The notes beneath the pieces are model-generated. The model searched no databases. It saw only the letters and a program-made list of their open reading frames with translations, and was not told the DNA's origin. The position numbers and the translations under genes are program-made. DNA of 64,000 bases from Chryseobacterium paludis. Lineage in GTDB: Bacteria; Bacteroidota; Bacteroidia; Flavobacteriales; Weeksellaceae. Below, piece after piece: positions 54,501 to 63,155 of this stretch. Numbering within the stretch: position 1 is the stretch's first letter; every line of letters starts with the position of its first letter. Where the stretch lies: positions 1,860,001 through 1,924,000 of the forward strand of contig NZ_CP099966.1 of NCBI RefSeq assembly GCF_025403485.1. The letters are read 5' to 3'.

Positions 54501-55205
54501 TTAAATGATATATTTTTTTACTTTGACTTCAATTTCAGAGCCTTCGGCAAGCATTACGGATATGGGTTCCTGATCATTTAAAAACTCAAAATCCTTTCCA
54601 TAGATACTACGAAACTCAATGTCCAGTTGATAGCTTTTTACAGGATAATACTCCCATTTTGGATGGCAAACCTCATATTCAGATGTTTTACTATCTCTTT
54701 TGGTAAAGCCATAATAATGTTCGGTAATGAATTCAAACTCTGAGTTACTTTCCATTGGTAATGCTTCACTATCTGCTATCACCTCGATAGAATGCCAGCC
54801 TTTATCTTTCCATGAATATTGAACTTTCAGTTCACTATCTTCTTGATGAATCAAGTTTTTCATCGGCATTGTTTTGTAATTCTCTTTGTAAAAAGAATTG
54901 GCTATAAAACTTAATGCCCATTTCGGAACAATCTCTTTAATGAAAACAACTCCTCTTTTCCAGGTGTTCTTTTCTTTTTTCTTTACATAAAAACGAAGAT
55001 TTACTTCTTCAAAATCCCGGTAAAAAGGGATTGACATTCCCAGTAATTTTGTATTTAAAAACATAAAGCCCACTACACTTACATAACATTTTCCATTATA
55101 AAAATCGAGTTCGGTACCTTGTGGAAGGTATTTTTCCAGAATTTCCGGACTTACTTCATAATTGATGATGGCTAATTTGCGCCATTCGGCTTTTAGAAAG
55201 TTCAT
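54501..55205 (-). CDS. DUF2071 (YqjF-like) protein
   Basis: A 234-residue protein. MNFLKAEWRKLAIINYEV and LEKYLPQGTELDFYNGKCYVSVV are typical of the DUF2071/YqjF family, which has an acetoacetate-decarboxylase-like fold. FEEVNLRFYVKKK and RGVVFIKEIVPKWALSFIA are further conserved parts. No enzymatic activity is established for the family. The gene overlaps the SRPBCC start by 4 nt (ATGA), so it is translationally coupled. Confidence 0.88.
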   Translation of the reverse strand: MNFLKAEWRKLAIINYEVSPEILEKYLPQGTELDFYNGKCYVSVVGFMFLNTKLLGMSIPFYRDFEEVNLRFYVKKKEKNTWKRGVVFIKEIVPKWALSFIANSFYKENYKTMPMKNLIHQEDSELKVQYSWKDKGWHSIEVIADSEALPMESNSEFEFITEHYYGFTKRDSKTSEYEVCHPKWEYYPVKSYQLDIEFRSIYGKDFEFLNDQEPISVMLAEGSEIEVKVKKYII

Positions 55206-55651
55206 GATTCAGCTGCTTTTTTAATGGTTGCATTTCTTTCCAGCAAAAAGCCTTTAAGATAATTTTTAAGGAAAAATGTATTAAACAATTTTCCGACAAT
55301 GTTAAATGGAGATTCAAACTCGAAAATATCTGTCATTATTGTATTTTTACCTTCTTGTTTAAACAAATGCTGGTGTTTTAAAGATTTAAAGGTTCCTTTC
55401 AACATAATATCTGTAAACTCATAAGGTTTTTCCATGCTGCTTATCTTTGAGGTATGCGTTTGATAGAATCCTAAATGTTTTGCTCTCCAGGTTACCGTTT
55501 CATTCAATTCTATTAATCCACTTGTACGTCCTGCAATAGCTTTTTCCTTAGTTTTGAATGTTGACTTCTGGTGTAAATCAATATCTCTCGCCAGATCAAA
55601 AACTACATCAATATCAGCTTTAATAATTGTTTCTAAACAAATTCTAGACAT
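55202..55651 (-). CDS. SRPBCC (START/polyketide cyclase-like) ligand-binding protein
   Basis: A 149-residue protein of the helix-grip fold. MSRICLETIIKADIDVVFDLARDIDLHQKST is the standard start of the family, and FEFESPFNIVGKLFNTFFLKNYLKGFLLERNATIK is the long C-terminal helix region (split here by function, not by sequence). Such proteins bind hydrophobic ligands. It overlaps the DCC gene stop by 8 nt and the DUF2071 start by 4 nt. The ligand is unknown. Confidence 0.88.
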   Translation of the reverse strand: MSRICLETIIKADIDVVFDLARDIDLHQKSTFKTKEKAIAGRTSGLIELNETVTWRAKHLGFYQTHTSKISSMEKPYEFTDIMLKGTFKSLKHQHLFKQEGKNTIMTDIFEFESPFNIVGKLFNTFFLKNYLKGFLLERNATIKKAAES

Positions 55652-56456
55652 ACCAGTAAATTAAAGTAATTAAAACTATTGTTCTGTAGATAATCCAGCT
55701 TATTGTTGGAAGAAAATTTAATCTTAAAATTTTGCATCTTCTTACATGCTCAAAAAGCATGATAGAAACGATCATTCCAAAATAAATAATATAGAAAACA
55801 GAATTGAAATTGGTAAATAAAACAGGTATTAAAAGTAGCGTTCCAATCAATGACACGGTCATCATATTCCCCAGGTAATCCCAGATCTTATCTTTCAAAT
55901 ACTTTTTTAAAAATAGGGTTTGCCATGCAATTTGTCCTAAACAAACTATAAATTCCCTAAGAAAATTATGACCTAAATTCAAATTAAACTTACCTGTGTA
56001 CAGACTCAAAATATATGCTGAGAAAAATACAACAAAAACCATGTATGTCAACCTGTATTTTAAATTAAAATCCGGAATACAAGATTGATCTGAATAGTCT
56101 TTTTTTGATGGAATAATCTGCTTTCTATTGTAAGAAACAAAAGAATATAATTTTTTAAAAAACCAATACAAAGATTTTATTCTCGCTATTTTCTCCAATA
56201 CCGGAAATGAATTTCCAATGATTAAAAGTAAACTGTCCAAACCATAAACAACTTCATTCTTATTGTGATCAACTAAAGCGATTTCATTTTTTGCACGGTT
56301 AAAATCTACAATTGATTTGTTTTTAAAAGTCATTTCACTAAATGCTTCTCTTCCATTTTCATCAAGCATTCCACATTTTGTAAACCCTTTTGAATAGATA
56401 TTGCACATAGGACATTCATTGTCGTAGATGAGGGTGTGGTTTTTTAGCGTTTTCAT
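55644..56456 (-). CDS. DCC-family (DUF393) thiol-disulfide-like protein fused to membrane domain
   Basis: A 270-residue protein. The N-terminal part (about residues 1-115) is a DCC domain: LIYDNECPMCNIYSKGF carries the CxxC, and EIALVDHNKNEVVYGLDSLLLIIG fits the family. After about residue 130 there are four or five hydrophobic segments (YMVFVVFFSAYILSLY, MMTVSLIGTLLLIPVLF, FYIIYFGMIVSIMLF, ISWIIYRTIVLITLIYW). DCC proteins often flank epimerase and SRPBCC genes in Bacteroidetes. The stop overlaps SRPBCC and its start overlaps the preceding gene (ATGA). Confidence 0.85.
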   Translation of the reverse strand: MKTLKNHTLIYDNECPMCNIYSKGFTKCGMLDENGREAFSEMTFKNKSIVDFNRAKNEIALVDHNKNEVVYGLDSLLLIIGNSFPVLEKIARIKSLYWFFKKLYSFVSYNRKQIIPSKKDYSDQSCIPDFNLKYRLTYMVFVVFFSAYILSLYTGKFNLNLGHNFLREFIVCLGQIAWQTLFLKKYLKDKIWDYLGNMMTVSLIGTLLLIPVLFTNFNSVFYIIYFGMIVSIMLFEHVRRCKILRLNFLPTISWIIYRTIVLITLIYWYV

Positions 56457-56830
56457 TTTGTATGTTTTAAAGATTGGTATATTTTGTAAGTCTCATAAGT
56501 GTATAAAAATGCTAACACCGGACTGTATATAAGAGCAGCTATCAGAATGAATCCAAAAAAATTTGTAACATCATTATCATTTGGATTTAATCCTACTACA
56601 GCAACAGAGAGCCAAACAGGAATTATGCCTATTCCGTAAACAATATAGACTATTGATTTTTTCTTTTGCTGAAGAGCTTTTATGAAAAAGCTTATTAACT
56701 GTGGGATTCCCACTATGAAATAGAATAAAATAAATCCTACTCCTAAAAATACACCTATAAAAGCCGCTGTGATTCCCATTATTAAACAAGATAATTGAAT
56801 ATAGTAGTCATAGGTTATCCATTTTTCCAT
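56453..56830 (-). CDS. small integral membrane protein
   Basis: A 125-residue protein with three or four hydrophobic helices (YIQLSCLIMGITAAFIGVFL, GFILFYFIVGIPQLISFFI, IVYIVYGIGIIPVWLSVAVV, FFGFILIAALIYSPVLAFLY). No family is recognised. It is the first gene of the overlapping operon that continues with the DCC gene. A regulator-like palindrome lies about 90 bp upstream of its ATG. Confidence 0.7.
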   Translation of the reverse strand: MEKWITYDYYIQLSCLIMGITAAFIGVFLGVGFILFYFIVGIPQLISFFIKALQQKKKSIVYIVYGIGIIPVWLSVAVVGLNPNDNDVTNFFGFILIAALIYSPVLAFLYTYETYKIYQSLKHTK

Positions 56831-56835
56831 GTCAA

Positions 56836-56910
56836 TCAGTTTTTAAAAGTTATTCTTTTTCTTCTTCCGAAATAAAAGATCAGAAATAAATGAATGATTA
56901 AATTTTTCAT
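56836..56910 (-). CDS. possible 24-residue leader peptide
   Basis: ATG at 56910, stop at 56836-56838. The peptide MKNLIIHLFLIFYFGRRKRI (first 20 residues) has a hydrophobic stretch then a basic end. It lies between the operator-like palindrome and the membrane protein gene. It could be a leader or chance. Confidence 0.25.
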   Translation of the reverse strand: MKNLIIHLFLIFYFGRRKRITFKN

Positions 56911-56918
56911 AATTATTA

Positions 56919-56942
56919 TATTTTCAATAATTTTTGAAAGTT
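56919..56942. promoter_or_regulatory. near copy of the 24-bp GbsR/MarR-site palindrome
   Basis: TTTTCAATAA-TTTTT-GAAAGTT closely matches the perfect palindrome at 58228-58251 (three differences by eye), 89 bp before the ATG at 56830. A probable second binding site of the regulator encoded at 57678-58181. Confidence 0.6.
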
Positions 56943-56979
56943 AATTTGAAATAAAAAAGGATTTTGAATCCTTTCCGTG

Positions 56980-57669
56980 CTATAAATTATTCTTTTTTAG
57001 ATAGCCTGATATTTTATCATATAGATGGAAATGACAAGTTCCATCAATAATTGTATCATATTTCCCTTTGTATTCAAAAATATAAATCCCTGTAGTTGTA
57101 CATCCACCATTTTGGGGTATCTGACGTATCCTGTTTTCAATATCGATGAAGTAGGCGAGTTCTTTTTTATCTATTTTCTTTGACCTTTGACCTCTCCAAA
57201 CAAAATAATCATTCCCTTTATTTTCAAGGACCACAGAATCCGCATTATGATGAAAACAGCCCTTAGATTGATAAATTAGTTTTACATTACTATCTTTCAA
57301 GCTTTCAAATGCTAAATTTGCAATCTTTTTAATTGACTTATCAGGATTAATACTTATTCTATAATTTTTCGACTCAGCAACAACCTGTTCTTCATTTATT
57401 TTATCTCCAAAAAGATTGGTGTACACAAATGTATATTTTCCTTTATCAATACTATCAATTTCAATTCTCTGATCTAGGCTCGGAGTATATTCATCCGGCT
57501 TTAAACTCCTAAAAACCTTATTATTTCTCAGAATAGTAATTTCAAAGAGATCATAAAACCTTTTATCTGATTTGTCTACACTCTCTATGTTTATATCAAA
57601 ACTCGCATACACCTTTTTTTGACAGCTCATCATACTCGCTAATAAAAATAATAGAATAAACTTTTTCAT
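56980..57669 (-). CDS. hypothetical lipoprotein
   Basis: A 229-residue protein with a lipoprotein signal (MKKFILLFLLASMMSC). The mature part contains KVYASFDINIESVDKSDKRF, a fold rich in beta strands, and a C-terminal region with two Cys (SKGCFHHNADSVVL and NGGCTTTGIYIF). It starts 9 bp after the regulator gene, so it is probably the second gene of the regulator transcript. No family recognised. Confidence 0.65.
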   Translation of the reverse strand: MKKFILLFLLASMMSCQKKVYASFDINIESVDKSDKRFYDLFEITILRNNKVFRSLKPDEYTPSLDQRIEIDSIDKGKYTFVYTNLFGDKINEEQVVAESKNYRISINPDKSIKKIANLAFESLKDSNVKLIYQSKGCFHHNADSVVLENKGNDYFVWRGQRSKKIDKKELAYFIDIENRIRQIPQNGGCTTTGIYIFEYKGKYDTIIDGTCHFHLYDKISGYLKKNNL

Positions 57670-57677
57670 TCTCTTTG

Positions 57678-58181
57678 CTACTTCAATAAGTTAGTGATCT
57701 TTCCTACCAACCAGTGATCATCACTCTTAATCGCCAGATCCATAATGTTATTGATCTTTCCAGTCACTGAGCTAAAGTCCTGCATTAATTTAATAAACTC
57801 CTTAGCTTCGTCTGAATCATTATCTTCAATGTTTTTCAACTCTTCTAAAAAAGAAATGACAGGTTCAATTTCTCTCTTTCTGCGCTCCTTAGTAATTTGT
57901 TTAAATAAAAACCAAACATCCTTTTCTGCGATGAAATATTCCTTTCTGTCTCCTTTCACTAATTCTTTCTTTACAATTCCCCAATCCATTAAAGCCCGTA
58001 AATTCATATTAGCATTTCCTCTTGAAATTTCAAGTTGCTCCATTACTTCATCTGTAGATAACGGTTTCCCACTTGCCAGAAGCAAAGCATGAACCTGTGC
58101 CATAGTACGGTTGATCCCCCAATTGGTAGCAAACGTTCCCCAAGTCTGAATGTATTTTTCTTTAGCTTCTGAAAGTTTCAT
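57678..58181 (-). CDS. GbsR/MarR family winged-helix transcriptional regulator
   Basis: A 167-residue protein. The winged helix is residues about 20-95 (INRTMAQVHALLLASGKPLSTDEVMEQLEISRGNANMNLRALMDWGIVKKEL spans it). GKPLSTDEVMEQLEISRGN is the recognition region of the GbsR branch. The C-terminus is helical and probably dimerises. In the promoter of its own gene a perfect 24-bp palindrome overlaps the -33 box, which suggests autorepression. A near copy lies before the membrane-protein operon. The inducer is unknown. Confidence 0.9.
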   Translation of the reverse strand: MKLSEAKEKYIQTWGTFATNWGINRTMAQVHALLLASGKPLSTDEVMEQLEISRGNANMNLRALMDWGIVKKELVKGDRKEYFIAEKDVWFLFKQITKERRKREIEPVISFLEELKNIEDNDSDEAKEFIKLMQDFSSVTGKINNIMDLAIKSDDHWLVGKITNLLK

Positions 58182-58206
58182 TTTGTTTTCTTTTGAATTT
58201 CTATTA

Positions 58207-58236
58207 CAAATGTAATAATAATTTTCGAACTTTCAA
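58207..58236 (-). promoter_or_regulatory. promoter of the regulator gene
   Basis: On the minus strand TTG (from the palindrome), exactly 19 bp, then TACATTTG at 58214-58207. This is an almost perfect Bacteroidetes promoter, with the ATG 26 bp further on. Confidence 0.8.
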
Positions 58237-58251
58237 TAATTATTGAAAGTT
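58228..58251. promoter_or_regulatory. perfect 24-bp palindrome, likely operator
   Basis: AACTTTCAATAA followed by its exact reverse complement TTATTGAAAGTT. It covers the -33 element of the regulator promoter and lies in the divergent region before the C1 peptidase gene (ATG at 58368). Confidence 0.85.
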
Positions 58252-58367
58252 AAATTTTTTATTTTTTAATATATATTTTCCTAATAATATTCCCATTTCA
58301 AATTTAACTTTTCACGCTGTAACAAATCTCTTATAACAACGACTATTAAATAATAATCTTTATAGTA

Positions 58368-59570
58368 ATGAAATATAACAAAATTGCATCATTACTTTTT
58401 GTTTTGTCTGCAGGAAGTATGATGTTCGCACAAGATGACTTGATCAACAAGTTAAAAAACAATCAATCTCAAAATGCCAATTTTAAATTTACCACTCTAA
58501 AAGATGTTGGTGCTACTTCGGTAAAAAATCAGGGTTCTTCAGGAACATGTTGGAGCTATTCAGGAAATTCTTTCCTGGAATCTGAAATGCAGCGTATGGG
58601 TAAAAAACCTGTTGACCTTGCAGAGATTTTTACGGCGAGAAATTCTTATCACGACAAAGCAAAATTATATGTACTAAATAGCGGAGCAATCAGTTGGGGT
58701 GATGGTGGAGAATTACATGATGTAATCAACATGTACAAAAAGTATGGAGCTGTTCCTCAGGATGTTTATACAGGATTAAGACCTGGGCAAACTACCAATA
58801 ATTTTAAAGAAATGCAGGATAAAATAAAACCTGTATTAGACAGTTTGGTTCAGGCAGCTACAAAAGGTAAACTTTCTGATAACTGGATGTCTTCGGTAGA
58901 TGCTATACTCGATGAATACTTAGGAAAAGTTCCAACAAACTTTACGTATAATGGGAAATCATATACTCCAAAAACATTCGCTAATGAAGTAGTAGGAATC
59001 AATGCTGAAGATTATGTAGAATTATCATCATACAAAGATTATCCATATTTTCAGAAATTCGTAAATCCAATTCCTGATAACTGGAGCCATGATTCTGACT
59101 GGAACGTTCCAATGACAGATATCACAGCTATTGTTGATAATGCAATATCTAAAGGATATTCTATTGGTTGGGCAACTGATGTTTCCGAGCCTTATTTCTC
59201 ATACAAAAACGGAGTGGCTTATGTTCCGGATGTTAATTTGGATCAAATTACTCCTGAAGTAAAAAAAGAATTATTCACTGAGCCTAAAAAAGACAAAACG
59301 ATCACAGAAGATATGCGTCAAAATGCGCTTAATAATCTTTCTACTACGGATGATCATGGTATGCACATTGTGGGATTGGCAAAAGATCAGAGTGGAAAAG
59401 AATATTATATGGTTAAGAACTCTTGGGGTGTAACCAATGATTTTGAAGGATATATTTATGTAACAAGACCTTATGTTGAATATAAATCAACTGCTATTTT
59501 GGTACATAAAAATGCAATTCCAAAAAGTATCTTAAAGCAATTGAAGCCTACCAAAAATATTGGTTTATAA
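58368..59570 (+). CDS. C1 family papain-like peptidase (aminopeptidase C/bleomycin hydrolase-like), secreted
   Basis: A 400-residue protein with a signal peptide (MKYNKIASLLFVLSAGSMMFA). The catalytic Cys is in NQGSSGTCWSYSGNSFLESE; the His is in DDHGMHIVGLAKD and the Asn in YMVKNSWGVTND. The order and spacing match the C1B (bleomycin hydrolase/PepC) group, with ISWGDGGELHDVINMYKKYG in the usual place after the nucleophile. It should cleave peptides in the periplasm or outside, whereas most C1B enzymes are cytoplasmic. It is divergent from the GbsR/MarR regulator and shares its upstream region, so it may be co-regulated. Two terminator hairpins follow. Confidence 0.9.
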   Translation: MKYNKIASLLFVLSAGSMMFAQDDLINKLKNNQSQNANFKFTTLKDVGATSVKNQGSSGTCWSYSGNSFLESEMQRMGKKPVDLAEIFTARNSYHDKAKLYVLNSGAISWGDGGELHDVINMYKKYGAVPQDVYTGLRPGQTTNNFKEMQDKIKPVLDSLVQAATKGKLSDNWMSSVDAILDEYLGKVPTNFTYNGKSYTPKTFANEVVGINAEDYVELSSYKDYPYFQKFVNPIPDNWSHDSDWNVPMTDITAIVDNAISKGYSIGWATDVSEPYFSYKNGVAYVPDVNLDQITPEVKKELFTEPKKDKTITEDMRQNALNNLSTTDDHGMHIVGLAKDQSGKEYYMVKNSWGVTNDFEGYIYVTRPYVEYKSTAILVHKNAIPKSILKQLKPTKNIGL

Positions 59571-59578
59571 GAGTCACT

Positions 59579-59604
59579 ATTGTCATTTGATATGACAATT
59601 TTAG
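59579..59604 (+). terminator. hairpin after the C1 peptidase (first)
   Basis: ATTGTCAT, TTGAT loop, ATGACAAT at 59579-59599, then TTTT. Confidence 0.65.
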
Positions 59605-59623
59605 ATATTTAAATCTGTTAAAA

Positions 59624-59660
59624 AGCTGCTCTAAGAATTTTTAGAGCAGTTTTGTTTTTT
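59624..59660 (+). terminator. rho-independent terminator (second)
   Basis: CTGCTCTAA (59626-59634), loop, TTAGAGCAG (59641-59649), then TTTTGTTTTTT. Confidence 0.85.
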
Positions 59661-59787
59661 ACGAAATGCTAATACACTGATTCCAATAAGATGTTTGTAT
59701 TCTAAAGACGTATCATTAATTTAAACAGAAAACATCAAAATATATAAAATTAACTCCCTGTTATAAGAATTAAAACACTAACAATGA

Positions 59788-59817
59788 TTTGAAGTGAAAC
59801 CAAAAATATTATATTTG
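59788..59817 (+). promoter_or_regulatory. promoter of the second double-glycine peptide gene
   Basis: TTTG at 59788-59791, 18-bp spacer, TATATTTG at 59810-59817: a very good match to the Bacteroidetes consensus. An in-frame ATG-like start at 59817 falls inside the -7 box, so the real start is 59850. Confidence 0.85.
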
Positions 59818-59849
59818 TGATCAATCAACAAATCAAAAAATCAAAAAAT

Positions 59850-60011
59850 ATGAAAAATTCAAAAAAATTAACAAAGTCAGAATTAAAAGGAATTAATGGC
59901 GGAAATGCTCCTGAATGTCCAGTTGGATCAATAGCATGTTATCATCGGCCTCAGAATGGCATTCCCAGCTATTGGACTTGTGAATTAAGTAGTGTTGGGT
60001 GCAAAAGTTAG
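59850..60011 (+). CDS. double-glycine leader peptide, bacteriocin/RiPP-like precursor
   Basis: A 53-residue peptide. The leader MKNSKKLTKSELKGIN ends in GG at residues 17-18, closely similar to the leader of the peptide at 12621-12797. The 35-residue core has four Cys at residues 23, 30, 44 and 51, spaced 6-13-6, which would suit two disulfides or thioether-type crosslinks. No modification enzyme, transporter or immunity gene is adjacent. A strong promoter before and a perfect terminator after make it a highly expressed-looking single gene. Its activity is not known. Confidence 0.82.
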   Translation: MKNSKKLTKSELKGINGGNAPECPVGSIACYHRPQNGIPSYWTCELSSVGCKS

Positions 60012-60021
60012 AACCTATTAA

Positions 60022-60057
60022 AAACCCGCTTTCAGTATTTCTGAAAGCGGGTTTATT
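60022..60057. terminator. bidirectional terminator
   Basis: AAACCCGCTTTCAG, TATTT, CTGAAAGCGGGTTT between the peptide gene and the convergent E1 gene. Confidence 0.92.
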
Positions 60058-60073
60058 CTATTATTTATTCCAA

Positions 60074-62506
60074 TTAAAATATCGCTGGATATTTTTGTGG
60101 GTTTGTTTCATTAAACATCGCGTAAATCTTTTCCACCATATCATCTGATGATGGTTTACTGAAATAATCTCCATCACTAGCATAAGCAGGTCGGTGATCA
60201 TTTGCAGCAATTGTTAATGGATCAGAATCTAAATATCTAAAAGCTTTTTGCTTCTCTAAGATCTGTTGAAGAATAAATGCTGAAGTTCCACCTTCTACAT
60301 CTTCGTCGATAACGACTAATCTGTTTGTTTTCTTTACACTTTCAGCGATTTCATTTGTTAAATCGAAAGGAATTAAAGATTGAACATCAATTACTTCTGA
60401 AGAAATACCTAATTTTTCCAATTCTTCAGCTGCTTCCATAACGACTCTCCATGTAGAACCGTACGTTACCAAAGTTACATCTTTACCTTCTTTAGTTACT
60501 TCAATTTTTCCTACAGGAACTGTAAATTCACCTAAGTTATCAGGCTGTTTTTCTTTTAGTCGATATCCGTTCAGACATTCAACAATAACTGCAGGATCAT
60601 CACTTTGAAGCATTGTATTATAGAATCCGGCTGCTTTTGTAAGGTTTCTTGGAACAAGTACCAGAATTCCTTTTGAAAGGTTAAGGATTCCCGCCATTGG
60701 CGAACCTGAATGCCAGACACCTTCTAATCTATGTCCTCTTGTTCTGATGATCACAGGAGCTTTCTGCCCGCCTTTAGTTCTGTATTGAACAGTAGCTAAA
60801 TCATCGCTCATTCCCTGAATACAATATAAGATGTAATCTAAATACTGGATTTCAGCAATAGGTCTTAGCCCTCTCATTGCCATACCGATACCCTGACCTA
60901 AAATAGTCGCTTCACGGATTCCTGTATCTGCAACACGAACTTCACCATATTTTTCCTGCATTCCTTCTAAACCTTGGTTTACATCACCGATATTTCCGGC
61001 ATCTTCACCAAAGACAAGTGTTTCAGGATATTTTTCGAATATTTTATCAAAGTTATTTCTTACCACTACTCTTCCATCTACATCTTCAGAGTTGTCAGAA
61101 TAAACAGGCTTAACCTCTTTAATATTTTCTGCTTTCCATTGAGACTGAGAATATAAATGAGATGAATAGTTGTCTTTTTCCACTTCCAAAATCTCATTGT
61201 ATTTCTGCATCAATTGGTTTCTTTCGGAAGTGTTTGTACCTCTTGTAGCCAATAATGATATCCTTACTAAATGGAAGATATCTTTCTTAGCTTTAGAAAC
61301 TAATTTATTAAACTGCGCAATGTAATTTTCAATCTCTGCATTTTGTCCTTTAAGATTTTCAACCAAAGGTAAAACAGATTTCGATAGATCAGAAATTGTT
61401 TTCTGGTAATTTCCCCAAGCTATTTTCTGGCCTGCCTTTACCATTTTTTTAGCTTCCTCATCTATGGCATCCAATTCTTCAGTTGCAGCAATAACCTCTT
61501 CTTTTCCTTCAATTTCAATTGAGTAATTCAAAATCCATTCTCTGAATTTTACTAATCCATCAAAATCAGCTTCCCATGAAAGACGCTCTTCATTCTTATA
61601 TCTTTCGTGAGAACCCGAAGTAGAGTGACCTTGAGGCTGCGTAACTTCAATTACGTGAACCACTACAGGAACACTTTCTGTTCTTGCAAAATGTTCTGCT
61701 CTAGCATATGCGTCCAATAAAGCTGGATAATCCCAAGCTTTTACCTGAATAATTTCACAACCCTGGTTTTCACCTTCTTTTCTTTGGAATCCGCTTAACA
61801 TTTCAGAAATGTCAGCTTTCGCTCTCTGATTCTTAGTAGGTACTGAAATCCCATAACCATCATCCCAGATTGAAACGATCATAGGAACCTGAAGCGCACA
61901 TGCTGCGTTCAATGTTTCCCAGAAATGGCCCTCTGCTGTAGAAGCATCTCCAATAGTTCCGAAAGCAATTTCGTTTCCGTCCTTTGAGAACTTCTCAGAA
62001 CCATCAAATTTTACTGATTTATATATTTTTGAGGCCTGAGCCAATCCTAACAATCTAGGCATCTGACCTGCTGTTGGAGAAATATCTGAAGAAATATTTT
62101 TCTGAGACATCAAATTCTTCCAGCTTCCATCTTCATTTAAACTTCTTGTTGCGAAGTGACCATTCATTTGTCTCCCTGCTGAAGCAGGCTCTCTCTCAAC
62201 GCTTGTATCAGCATATAACTGTGCAAAAAAGCTTTCAACCGTTAAGGCATCTACAGCCAATGCAAAAGTCTGATCTCTATAATATCCTGAACGGAAGTCC
62301 CCATTTCTGAAAACTTTCGCCATTGCCAACTGTGGTAACTCTTTACCATCACCGAAGATCCCAAACTTAGCTTTCCCAGTAAGAACCTCTCTTCTACCCA
62401 GGTAAGACATTTCACGAGAAATTCTTCCCAACTTATAGTCTTCAAGTATTTGATTTTTAAAATCTTGAAAGGAAATCTTCTGTGTTTCAATATAGGTTGT
62501 TTGCAT
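60074..62506 (-). CDS. 2-oxoacid dehydrogenase E1, fused alpha and beta subunits
   Basis: A protein of about 810 residues. The ATG at 62506 (MQTTYIETQK) is chosen; two codons further up is only a TTG. Residues about 1-400 are the alpha subunit with the thiamine diphosphate motif GDASTAEGHFWETLN and PQGHSTSGSHERYK. Residues about 475-810 are the beta subunit (VFGEDAGNIGDVNQGL, IREATILGQGIGMAMRG, DEDVEGGTSAFILQQI). Fused E1 proteins of this type act on branched-chain or other 2-oxoacids and feed acyl-CoA into metabolism. E2 is outside the window, while an E3 (lpdA) lies at 46.0-47.4 kb. A TATATTTG on the minus strand ends only 4 bp before the ATG, so the mRNA may be nearly leaderless. Confidence 0.9.
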   Translation of the reverse strand: MQTTYIETQKISFQDFKNQILEDYKLGRISREMSYLGRREVLTGKAKFGIFGDGKELPQLAMAKVFRNGDFRSGYYRDQTFALAVDALTVESFFAQLYADTSVEREPASAGRQMNGHFATRSLNEDGSWKNLMSQKNISSDISPTAGQMPRLLGLAQASKIYKSVKFDGSEKFSKDGNEIAFGTIGDASTAEGHFWETLNAACALQVPMIVSIWDDGYGISVPTKNQRAKADISEMLSGFQRKEGENQGCEIIQVKAWDYPALLDAYARAEHFARTESVPVVVHVIEVTQPQGHSTSGSHERYKNEERLSWEADFDGLVKFREWILNYSIEIEGKEEVIAATEELDAIDEEAKKMVKAGQKIAWGNYQKTISDLSKSVLPLVENLKGQNAEIENYIAQFNKLVSKAKKDIFHLVRISLLATRGTNTSERNQLMQKYNEILEVEKDNYSSHLYSQSQWKAENIKEVKPVYSDNSEDVDGRVVVRNNFDKIFEKYPETLVFGEDAGNIGDVNQGLEGMQEKYGEVRVADTGIREATILGQGIGMAMRGLRPIAEIQYLDYILYCIQGMSDDLATVQYRTKGGQKAPVIIRTRGHRLEGVWHSGSPMAGILNLSKGILVLVPRNLTKAAGFYNTMLQSDDPAVIVECLNGYRLKEKQPDNLGEFTVPVGKIEVTKEGKDVTLVTYGSTWRVVMEAAEELEKLGISSEVIDVQSLIPFDLTNEIAESVKKTNRLVVIDEDVEGGTSAFILQQILEKQKAFRYLDSDPLTIAANDHRPAYASDGDYFSKPSSDDMVEKIYAMFNETNPQKYPAIF

Positions 62507-62643
62507 AGCCAAATATAAAAATTTTTAGTTCTCGAAGTATTTTGCTAATATACACTTTTTAAATTAATTTTAATTTTTAATAATCTTTTTTAAAAATTTG
62601 ATAATAGAGGAAATTGTGTTTTATTTTAAATAAATTTGTATAA

Positions 62644-62937
62644 ATGGAAAAAAAATCACCGCATATATTAAATGCATCGAGTAATCTTTTAGGGTTTTCT
62701 TTGATCATAATTACATCATTGAAAATCACTAAAATCAGTGTTCATACTTATTTAGATGAGTTTGCGGGAATTGCCTGTATTCTTTTTGCATGCAGTTGTT
62801 TCTTTTCATTTTTAGCAATAAGATCTAAAAGTGAAAAAAGAGAAACCAAGTTTGAAAACATTGCGGATTATTTATTTTTAATCGCATTATTATGCATAGT
62901 CCTAGCTGTTATAATTGTTACACTAAGAATAATTTAA
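62644..62937 (+). CDS. small integral membrane protein
   Basis: A 97-residue protein with three hydrophobic segments (LLGFSLIIITSLKITKIS, FAGIACILFACSCFFSFLAI, YLFLIALLCIVLAVIIVTLRII) and a short charged loop between the last two. No family recognised. It is divergent from the E1 gene and stands alone. Confidence 0.65.
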   Translation: MEKKSPHILNASSNLLGFSLIIITSLKITKISVHTYLDEFAGIACILFACSCFFSFLAIRSKSEKRETKFENIADYLFLIALLCIVLAVIIVTLRII

Positions 62938-63155
62938 ACATTTATGGATAGTTTAGAAATAATGATCAAATAAAACAATTTACAAATCCACTGACCGCTT
63001 TATAATCAGATTCGCTTTATTTTAGGATAAATTGAAGATTACGACATTTAAGTATTTTACCAATAATTGATTATGGCAGAGAATTATATCAATCGGATAT
63101 ACTTGGAAACCTTAATTATTTTCAGAATGAATGTCTGATCATTCACTGCTTTTTA

